This document shows, piece by piece, positions 1 to 4,691 of a stretch of DNA of 5,501 nt. The translations under genes were made by a program, and so were the position numbers. Every line of letters starts with the position of its first letter. Positions within the stretch are counted from its first letter, which is position 1. This DNA comes from Promethearchaeota archaeon (GTDB taxonomy: Archaea > Asgardarchaeota > Lokiarchaeia > Sigyniarchaeales > SOKP01), in NCBI GenBank assembly GCA_030605895.1, contig JAUWHL010000018.1, positions 1 through 5,501 on the forward strand. The letters run 5' to 3'. The notes beneath the pieces are model-generated. The model ran no database searches. It saw only the letters and a program-made list of their open reading frames with translations, and was not told where the DNA came from.

Positions 1-638
1 TTAATAAATTTATTAATTTTCTCTTGAATTTCATTAAATCTTTGATAAAATCCTTCAATTGTAACTTCAATTTTAATAGCTTGATAAATATTCCCATATT
101 GATCTAAAATATAGTAAAAATCGTCAGATAGGGTATAATCATGTTCACCAATTCCAAAAATTAATGGATGGATTATACTACTTTTCTCACATCGAACACC
201 CTTTAATCTAGTGAGAGCTAAATTAAAATTCCTTCTTGTTAAAGATTTAAATTTCTTATTTATTATCAAATAAAGTGTGTCATCAGGAACGGAAATTGTG
301 TCATTTTCTATGGTTATAGTTTCTTCACCCAACTTTAAAATAAAATCATCATCTTTTTGCTGAAATTCTCTCACACTTCGAACATTTTTAATTAAACCTA
401 AATCTATATAATCCTCAATAAATTCCTCATCCCAAAAATTTACAACATTGTTTTTAAAAATTTCATCTAACACTAACACTCTTTCATATGACTCTATGAT
501 ACCATTATCAGTTAAATCTTTAAATAAATCGTTCCTAATGATATACATAAAAAGAATGATATATCTCATATCTACATTATCAAGAATGTTATCAATTAAG
601 TTCTTATCATATTCTAATGTTAAATTTTTATGTTCCAT
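1..638 (-). CDS. Hypothetical protein, C-terminus cut by left window edge
   Basis: I do not recognise this protein. On the minus strand an open frame runs from an ATG at 638-636 to the window edge without a stop, giving 212 residues that begin MEHKNLTLEYDKNLIDNI. The start is supported by a Shine-Dalgarno-like AAGGAGTG at 656-649, about 10 nt upstream. The first 90 or so residues are rich in Asp, Glu, Ile and Leu and look helical, including an apolar stretch around DMRYIILFMYIIRNDL. The middle looks more like beta strands (ILKLGEETITIENDTISV). A basic segment (KKFKSLTRRNFNLALTRLKG) and a mixed C-terminal part follow. No signal peptide, metal motif or nucleotide-binding loop is visible. It is divergently oriented to elf1 across a 198-bp gap. 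That it is a real gene rests on its length, the good ribosome site and typical AT-rich codon use; its function is unknown. Confidence 0.75.
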   Translation of the reverse strand, partial: MEHKNLTLEYDKNLIDNILDNVDMRYIILFMYIIRNDLFKDLTDNGIIESYERVLVLDEIFKNNVVNFWDEEFIEDYIDLGLIKNVRSVREFQQKDDDFILKLGEETITIENDTISVPDDTLYLIINKKFKSLTRRNFNLALTRLKGVRCEKSSIIHPLIFGIGEHDYTLSDDFYYILDQYGNIYQAIKIEVTIEGFYQRFNEIQEKINKFI

Positions 639-648
639 GCCTAAAATC

Positions 649-656
649 CACTCCTT
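649..656 (-). promoter_or_regulatory. Ribosome binding site of the left-edge gene
   Basis: The minus strand reads AAGGAGTG, close to the archaeal Shine-Dalgarno GGAGGTGA, with about 10 nt to the ATG at 638. It is the clearest ribosome site in the window and fixes that start. Confidence 0.6.
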
Positions 657-698
657 ATATTTAAAACTGCTAAAACATTTCAGTGAAAAAGAGTAATT

Positions 699-710
699 AG
701 AATAATAAAT
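699..710 (-). promoter_or_regulatory. Possible TATA box for the left-edge gene
   Basis: An AT-rich GATTTATTATT-like element lies about 65 bp upstream of the ATG at 638. It would place transcription start near 678 and leave a leader of about 40 nt that contains the ribosome site. In DNA this AT-rich such matches are common, so the call is weak. Confidence 0.25.
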
Positions 711-783
711 CATTCCTAAAAAATTTTTCTAATTCCTTCGACACTTTTAACATAAAAGCAAAAATATTTTAGTTTTCCTTTTC

Positions 784-792
784 TTTATACTA
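784..792 (+). promoter_or_regulatory. Probable elf1 promoter (TATA box)
   Basis: TTTATACTA resembles an archaeal TATA box. A start about 25 nt downstream, near 813, would give a leader of roughly 24 nt. That leader contains GGTAGTGAT (824-832), a partial Shine-Dalgarno match just before the ATG at 837. A second AT element at 761-770 (AAAATATTTT) is an alternative. Confidence 0.4.
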
Positions 793-836
793 ATTGAATA
801 TAGATCTAATTTTATTAGAATTTGGTAGTGATACTT

Positions 837-1446
837 ATGGGAAGAAGAAAACGTAAACAGGTTTCACCAAAACGTGTAAAAAGAGTGCCAAAAATTTTCA
901 CCTGCCCAGAATGAGTAGCTCGAATTCCGTGCTTTCCTCGAATGCGGTGAAAAAAGTGTTAAGGTCACTGATATTAAGAAGAAAGGTGCTTTTGCCACAG
1001 TGAAATGTGGAAATTGTAATTTAACTAAAGAAGTATTAGTAAATTCAATTTCAGAACCCGTTGATGCTTTTGGAGATTTTATTGATATATTCTATGCCGA
1101 TCAAGAATTACAAAGATTAGAAAAAAGAATAAAAAAATTAATAGAAGATCATGAATGGGGCGAACTTGCGTTAGGTTACTCAATTTTGTCAGATCTTTGC
1201 AAAGTAAAAGCCGCGATACTACTAGAAGAAGAAGATGTTAACTTAGATGAAGTTAATGACTGGAAAATGAAATGTGAAGAATATAAGAGACTTGAAAAGA
1301 ATACAATATTAAAGTTAGATACAGAAGAATTAGAACGGGGAGTTCGAACTGATGAAGAATCCTTATTTACTGAAAGTGAGACTAAAATAAAGAAAGAACG
1401 TAAAATCGAGGATATATTTGACGATCCTGGATTTTTAGAATTTTAA
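837..1446 (+). CDS. elf1: Transcription elongation factor Elf1, long form, split by a 31-nt intron (exons 837-911 and 943-1446)
   Basis: Elf1 is a small zinc-ribbon factor that binds elongating RNA polymerase in archaea and eukaryotes. Exon 1 gives the typical basic N-terminus (MGRRKRKQ..., then PKIFTCPE, residues 1-25). Exon 2 resumes at Cys26 with CGEKSVKV and continues to TVKCGNC. Together they restore the four zinc ligands C23, C26, C47 and C50 and the following EPVDAFGDFIDIFY block. Without removal of 912-942, frame 1 stops at TGA 912-914. The downstream frame is closed upstream by TAG 916-918, and its first likely start, GTG at 1000, lies inside the ribbon. The spliced product is 192 residues. 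Elf1 proteins are usually about 80-100, so residues from about 85 onward are an extra charged helical tail ending in the acidic-aromatic DIFDDPGFLEF. The intact reading of all 167 downstream codons argues against a decayed pseudogene. Confidence 0.85.
895..953 (+). other. RNA fold: BHB motif around the elf1 intron
   Basis: Hand-folded pairs are as follows. Outer exon-exon helix: 895-902 (TTTTCACC) with 946-953 (GGTGAAAA), 8 of 8 pairs, then T903 bulged, then 904-905 with 944-945. Central helix: 906-909 (CCAG) with 937-940 (CTCG), three pairs and one C-C mismatch. Three-nt bulges: 910-912 on the 5' side and 941-943 on the 3' side. Inner intron helix: 913-915 with 934-936 (one G-U), T916 bulged, 917-919 with 931-933, closed by an 11-nt loop 920-930. 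The offset of the bulges and the four-position central helix match the standard BHB layout. The mismatch and two single bulges are imperfections. Confidence 0.65.
912..942 (+). other. 31-nt bulge-helix-bulge type intron in elf1
   Basis: This insert lies between GAA (codon 25) and TGC (codon 26) and holds stop codons in both relevant reading frames (TGA 912, TAG 916). Its removal joins the frames in phase 0. Because GAATG occurs at 909-913 and again at 940-944, the boundary could slide within that repeat from sequence alone. The fold fixes it. The bulges 910-912 and 941-943 are both AAU, and cutting each after AA removes 912-942 exactly. About 48% of the insert is G or C, well above its surroundings, as expected for structured RNA. 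Family knowledge: archaeal EndA cuts BHB motifs in pre-tRNA, pre-rRNA and, in some Crenarchaeota, the cbf5 mRNA. Splicing here is inferred, not observed. Confidence 0.75.
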
Positions 1447-1460
1447 AACTCATTAGACCG

Positions 1461-1468
1461 TTTTTATT
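1461..1468 (+). terminator. Possible T-rich terminator of elf1
   Basis: TTTTTATT starts 15 nt after the elf1 stop and overlaps the stop of the convergent gene (1466-1464). Archaeal polymerase can terminate at short T tracts, and no hairpin is needed or seen. The genes are only 17 bp apart. Confidence 0.3.
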
Positions 1469-3206
1469 TAGTTTGTTGTATTATTCGTATTTTTAATTTT
1501 GCGGGAATATACTTCCAGATTGGTAATTTCAAAAGATAATTAAAAAATTCTCTACGGTTCATTCCTTTTTTTATTATGAGATAACTCCAGTTATGAAAAG
1601 CTAATCTATTAAATATTTTCATTAAATTGGTACCAACTGGATTATATTTTGATGCTAAAAAACGGGCAAAATAGGTTCCAAGTCTTTTAGTTTGTGGTAT
1701 AGACTCGGGATAAACTGATTCAAATAATGGCCTATTAAATATCTCATATATAGCGATAATAGGAAGGAGTTTATCCAGAAGCTCATTAATTTTGGTTTCA
1801 TAATTCTTATCATCTATATTAAATGGTGATAATTCATTTAATTTTTGTAACGCAAATTTAACATGTTTTTCTTTGAAAAATATCCACATTTTAGTTATTT
1901 TATCACGTAATTGCTCCACTTCGTCTAAAACTTCTTCTTCCTCAAAATTAAATGAATGTTTCTTTTCATAATTTTTTATAAATGACAATAAAACTGAATT
2001 GCCTGATTCTTGTTTAAACCCATCACTTTCATCTCTTTCTATAGCTAATAAATTTCGCCTTTCTTTAGAAGAATGACTTGCATGCGTATAGAGTGGTGTT
2101 GTAAACATTAATTCTCTAATTTTTTCTAATAGTGTCTTATAATGGCTATATTTATCAATAATAGGATATTTTTTTGAGAGTTTATGAGACATCCTAGCAA
2201 TTTTTTTCGCGAAATGCTTCGATTGCTCCATCCTAAACTTAAATTTATCTGTTTTATTTAATGTACTAATAAGATTATTCCTCTTCTCTCTGTAGAGATT
2301 AATTTTCTTAATTAATATTTTATGTACATCTAACAGTGCTTTAACGTAAAAGTTGAAATCAATTGCATAATTTTTTACGATAAATTCATGAGTAATTAAA
2401 GGTAAGGCTAAGATTTTGCTCGGGTCATCTCTTTCAATTCTCATAGCATGATCCCCAATAGAATAATAAAAAGTAGAATTCTGAAGAACCTCATTTAAAG
2501 AAGTAAATTTACCTAAACCCTTGGCTTCATTTTTAAAATATCCATGTAAAATTGTATCAATTCCTTTATATATATTATTAGTAAATTCGGAGATTATAAC
2601 TGATTCAAATTCACCTGGATGATGTCTTTTAGATTTTAAACGTTTATTTCCGATGACAATAGCTTGATTAGCTCTGTGACATACAGTATAACTCCATTTT
2701 AATAACGGATCTAAAACACGAGCTAGCTTAAACTTATATTTGTAAAATTCGGGTCCAAAATGAATTGGAAAACCAAATCCACGTGAAGTAGAATAAAGAA
2801 ATTGAAAAACATTTCTAACTTTTTCTCCTTTTAATAATCCAGGGAATTGAAACTGAAGCGCAATTCGAGGATATAGAGCCTGTATACCTAAATGCATCCA
2901 GGTTTCAAATAGAATGATGCTATATGGAAATTTAAATGAATCATCCTGATTTGAAAAATCGCTACTTAATGCATTTAATGCAATTGGAACATTTTGAAGC
3001 CAATCTCCATTATATTTAATTGATTTTATTTTTTCTTTGAATTTTTTTAGGTATAATGGTTTTATTTGATTTTGGAGCTCCATTTTTTTTTTGTAATAAT
3101 TATTCAAGACTCTTAAAAAAGAAGTCATTTCAAGTATCTGTCTTTGCAGATCATGGGCTACCCTAACTATTTTATTTTTTGCGGATATTTCTTTTGATGA
3201 TTCCAA
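1464..3206 (-). CDS. Hypothetical 580-residue helical protein
   Basis: I do not recognise this family. The frame opens with TTG at 3206, directly after an in-frame TAA (3209-3207), so it cannot extend upstream. The first ATG is Met27 (about 3128) and is an alternative start; neither has a clear Shine-Dalgarno. The protein looks mostly alpha-helical, basic and soluble, with no convincing membrane segment or signal peptide. Visible blocks are: a basic N-terminal region (35-65); an aromatic-rich segment (93-175) with FETWMHLGIQALYPRIA and RGFGFPIHFGPEFYKYKF; KRHHPGEFES (194-202); a Lys-rich helical stretch (295-345); an acidic patch FEEEEVLDEVEQ (421-432) before a likely coiled helix; and a C-terminal basic aromatic part. 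Several His residues (H195, H196, H221, H253, H273) are dispersed and form no known metal motif. It converges on elf1 with 17 bp between the stops. Confidence 0.85.
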   Translation of the reverse strand: MESSKEISAKNKIVRVAHDLQRQILEMTSFLRVLNNYYKKKMELQNQIKPLYLKKFKEKIKSIKYNGDWLQNVPIALNALSSDFSNQDDSFKFPYSIILFETWMHLGIQALYPRIALQFQFPGLLKGEKVRNVFQFLYSTSRGFGFPIHFGPEFYKYKFKLARVLDPLLKWSYTVCHRANQAIVIGNKRLKSKRHHPGEFESVIISEFTNNIYKGIDTILHGYFKNEAKGLGKFTSLNEVLQNSTFYYSIGDHAMRIERDDPSKILALPLITHEFIVKNYAIDFNFYVKALLDVHKILIKKINLYREKRNNLISTLNKTDKFKFRMEQSKHFAKKIARMSHKLSKKYPIIDKYSHYKTLLEKIRELMFTTPLYTHASHSSKERRNLLAIERDESDGFKQESGNSVLLSFIKNYEKKHSFNFEEEEVLDEVEQLRDKITKMWIFFKEKHVKFALQKLNELSPFNIDDKNYETKINELLDKLLPIIAIYEIFNRPLFESVYPESIPQTKRLGTYFARFLASKYNPVGTNLMKIFNRLAFHNWSYLIIKKGMNRREFFNYLLKLPIWKYIPAKLKIRIIQQTK

Positions 3207-3282
3207 TTAGCTTTACCAATAAACAATGATTTAATTTGGTAGGTTTTTAGAATTTTTAATTTTAATTGAAATTTATTTTAAA

Positions 3283-3293
3283 GTATTTTATAT
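3283..3293 (-). promoter_or_regulatory. Probable TATA box for the 580-residue protein gene
   Basis: The minus strand reads ATATAAAATAC, a good TATA match, about 80 bp upstream of the TTG start. It predicts transcription start near 3262 and a leader of about 55 nt. The whole 3207-3415 gap is AT-rich and otherwise holds only the tail of the neighbouring transcript. Confidence 0.4.
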
Positions 3294-3362
3294 CGGAATT
3301 AGAAGAAATTGAATTTAAAAGATTCACTTTTAGACTTAGGAATCGAGTTTAGGATTTAATTC

Positions 3363-3382
3363 TTTTTTAATTAAAAGGAAAA
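3363..3382 (-). terminator. Possible terminator of the proline-rich protein gene
   Basis: About 35-55 nt after the stop at 3416, the minus strand shows TTTTCCTTTT followed by the palindrome TTTTAATTAAAA (3365-3376). The T-rich run is compatible with archaeal termination. Confidence is low because the gap is AT-rich throughout. Confidence 0.25.
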
Positions 3383-3415
3383 TGCTTGATTGAATATAAT
3401 ATTTGGCAGTGTTCC

Positions 3416-3847
3416 TTAACCAGATTGGTTTTTGCGCTTGGCAAACAAGCTCTTCAATTCGCCCATAATTGCCCCTCTAAGCGAAACTGGACTTGCTGGA
3501 CGACTAGGGGCTGGAGCAGGACCTGGTCCTCCTGGTCCTCCTGGTGGTCCTCCTGGTGGTGGTGGAGCCCCTGGTGGACCTCCTGGTGCGCGTGCTGCGG
3601 GAGTTGCCGCTGGAGTTGCTCCTGATCCAGATTGTCGCGATGTTATTTGACTGTTTAAAGAATTCACTTGGTTTTGTAAATTCGAGACTTTCTCGTTTAC
3701 AGAACCGATAGATTGATCTACCAAATCTGGTATGCGTAAAACAATTGACATTATTTTCTCAATGATATCACCAAATGCATTCAACTTCTCTTCCAGTGGC
3801 GCTTTTCGAGTATTATCTAAGAAGGCTGCAAATTCTTCGGCACACAT
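3416..3847 (-). CDS. Small coiled-coil protein with Pro/Gly-rich linker and C-terminal amphipathic helix
   Basis: The 143 residues fall into four parts. An N-terminal helical segment (1-40; MCAEEFAAFL, then EEKLNAFGDIIEKIM) comes first. A short coiled coil follows (42-69; heptads with V50, V54, L57, V61 and L64 as likely core). Next is a low-complexity Ala/Pro/Gly linker (74-121) containing APPPPGG and repeated GGP. A predicted amphipathic basic helix ends the protein (122-139; SLRGAIMGELKSLFAKRK). A short multimerising coil followed by polyproline recalls eukaryotic WASH-complex subunit CCDC53 (WASHC3) and HSBP1-type coils, and polyproline is the class of sequence profilin binds. The C-terminal helix could bind actin or a membrane, but it lacks a clear WH2 LKK(T/V) signature. 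Start: ATG 3847, with no strong Shine-Dalgarno. The BAR-like gene lies 128 bp upstream in the same orientation. Homology to CCDC53 is inference from pattern only. Confidence 0.85.
   Translation of the reverse strand: MCAEEFAAFLDNTRKAPLEEKLNAFGDIIEKIMSIVLRIPDLVDQSIGSVNEKVSNLQNQVNSLNSQITSRQSGSGATPAATPAARAPGGPPGAPPPPGGPPGGPGGPGPAPAPSRPASPVSLRGAIMGELKSLFAKRKNQSG
3522..3588. repeat. GC-rich CCTGGT hexamer repeat encoding the Pro/Gly tract
   Basis: On the plus strand CCTGGT recurs at 3522, 3531, 3540, 3552, 3570 and 3582. Every spacing is a multiple of three (9, 9, 12, 18, 12), so length change by slippage would stay in frame. The tract lies within the proline-rich gene and encodes its Gly-Pro linker. 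It is a GC-rich island in otherwise AT-rich DNA, and it creates long shadow frames on the plus strand. Confidence 0.8.
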
Positions 3848-3901
3848 TTTAACTCTTTATATCTTGTTTTTTTTTGTTTTTTCTAATAATTTAATAGATT
3901 T

Positions 3902-3912
3902 TTATTTAATAA
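3902..3912 (-). promoter_or_regulatory. Possible TATA box for the proline-rich protein gene
   Basis: The minus-strand TTATTAAATAA lies about 60 bp upstream of the ATG at 3847 and predicts a leader of about 33 nt. An additional GATATAAAG element near 3855-3863 is too close to the ATG to serve it. Weak, given the AT content. Confidence 0.3.
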
Positions 3913-3931
3913 ATTTAAGTCTAAGCTGAAA

Positions 3932-3951
3932 AATTTTTTTCCAAAAAAATT
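3932..3951 (-). terminator. AT hairpin with T7 run, likely terminator of the BAR-like gene
   Basis: AATTTTTTT (3932-3940) and AAAAAAATT (3943-3951) form a perfect 9-bp inverted repeat around a 2-nt loop. It lies 25-44 nt past the stop at 3976 and is preceded on the minus strand by a pyrimidine-rich stretch (about 3955-3973). T runs on the minus strand suit archaeal termination. Its presence suggests the two coiled-coil genes may be separate transcripts. Confidence 0.4.
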
Positions 3952-3975
3952 CAAAATAGAAAAGAAAAGTTTTGT

Positions 3976-4599
3976 CTAATTTAATTCTGTTATAGTATCT
4001 TTTAATTTAATCCATAGAGCGTTAGTCTCATTTCTGACTTCAGTAAATTGATAAATTTTTTTTAGTAGTATATCTCTAGCTCTATCAAAATCTCTTTGAA
4101 CATCATTCAATTGTTGGTCGAGGATATTTAATTTATCACCATCAATTAATTTATTTTTCGCTTTTTCAACATCTAGAGCTTTTTTGATTACATTTGATCT
4201 TCTATTTGCAACTTCTGCTAAGGCAATGACAAATTCTTCTTTTTTTTGAACTAAATATTCTTTTTGTACCGCAATATCTTTAATTGCATTTAAATACGTA
4301 TTATTAGCTTTAATGAAATCATCATTTTTATCGATTATTTCTTTATATAACTTTACCTCCTCATCTTTAATATTTGATCTATGTTCTCGAGCAAGAGTTT
4401 GCATTTGTTTTAATACATCTCTAAAAGTTCGATTTAACATTTCTCTAGTGTTATTAGTCCTCATTAGGTTTTCTGCGTATTTTTTTTGGGAACCAATAAG
4501 TGCGCTCTGCGCTTTAGCTAATTTCTTAAATTGGGAGACTAGCTCCTTCTCCATCTTGGCGAGTTCTAGTTCGTCTTCATGCGTAATTATAGGGCTCAT
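3976..4599 (-). CDS. BAR-like three-helix coiled-coil protein
   Basis: The 207 residues are almost wholly helical and highly charged, with no Cys, no membrane segment and almost no Gly or Pro past residue 36. Three long helices are suggested: about 8-75 (ELELAKMEKELVSQFKKLAKAQ...), 78-150 (KEIIDKNDDFIKANNTYLNAI, then VANRRSNVIKKALDVEKAKNKL) and 155-204 (KLNILDQQLNDVQRDFDRAR, ending TEVRNETNALWIKLKDTI). The order, the lengths and the helix-3 pattern (E/D spacing, a late F-x-x-x-R, then a Trp near the end) recall BAR domains of the sorting-nexin/Vps5 type. Those dimerise into curved, membrane-bending modules of about 200-240 residues. Lys/Arg clusters in helix 2 (R133, R134, K139, K140) would be candidate lipid contacts. 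Start: ATG 4599, with a weak purine stretch upstream. Generic coiled coil remains the alternative; BAR identity needs a structural comparison. Confidence 0.85.
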   Translation of the reverse strand: MSPIITHEDELELAKMEKELVSQFKKLAKAQSALIGSQKKYAENLMRTNNTREMLNRTFRDVLKQMQTLAREHRSNIKDEEVKLYKEIIDKNDDFIKANNTYLNAIKDIAVQKEYLVQKKEEFVIALAEVANRRSNVIKKALDVEKAKNKLIDGDKLNILDQQLNDVQRDFDRARDILLKKIYQFTEVRNETNALWIKLKDTITELN

Positions 4600-4632
4600 T
4601 TAAAATCATACTCTCTAACTTTGTAATATGCC

Positions 4633-4640
4633 TATAAATT
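4633..4640 (-). promoter_or_regulatory. Probable TATA box of the BAR-like gene
   Basis: The minus strand reads AATTTATA about 35-40 bp upstream of the ATG at 4599. It predicts transcription start near 4610 and a very short leader of about 10 nt, consistent with the lack of a strong Shine-Dalgarno. Confidence 0.4.
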
Positions 4641-4691
4641 TCTAATATGATTTACTTATTTTGATTAATATAATATTTTTATTATTTAAGT

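Noticed and set aside
345..351. C-box-like ATGATGA on the minus strand, suggesting a C/D box guide RNA.
   Set aside because: It sits inside an open coding frame, and no properly spaced D and C'/D' boxes were found.
448..696. Plus-strand frame of 82 codons.
   Set aside because: It lies mostly opposite the better-supported minus-strand gene 1-638 and has no family resemblance.
909..942. Translational bypassing (as in T4 gene 60): matching GAA codons at 909-911 and 940-942, with TGA right after the first and a possible hairpin at 909-927.
   Set aside because: It would make the same protein, and the parallel is real. However, the long exon-exon helix and the correctly spaced AAU bulges fit archaeal RNA splicing better, which is an established archaeal process. 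RNA-seq gaps versus intact mRNA would decide.
837..1446. elf1 as a frameshifted pseudogene.
   Set aside because: The downstream 167 codons remain open and keep the zinc ligands and conserved block. The disruption is a single precise insert with a BHB fold rather than scattered damage. A sequencing artefact is not fully excluded.
1000..1446. Independent 148-residue gene starting at GTG 1000.
   Set aside because: That start lies inside the zinc ribbon and discards two of four Cys ligands. Elf1 family knowledge demands the N-terminal half found at 837-911.
3386..3650. Two plus-strand frames rich in Trp/Ser or Gly/Pro.
   Set aside because: They are mirror products of the GC-rich repeat in the minus-strand proline-rich gene; collagen-like composition comes from the repeat.
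3732..3929. Plus-strand frame of 65 codons.
   Set aside because: It is antisense to the start of the proline-rich gene and its promoter, with AT-driven hydrophobic composition.
4313..4603. Plus-strand frame of 96 codons, hydrophobic and Ser-rich.
   Set aside because: It is the complement of the charged coiled-coil BAR-like gene, and hydrophobic antisense frames are expected there.
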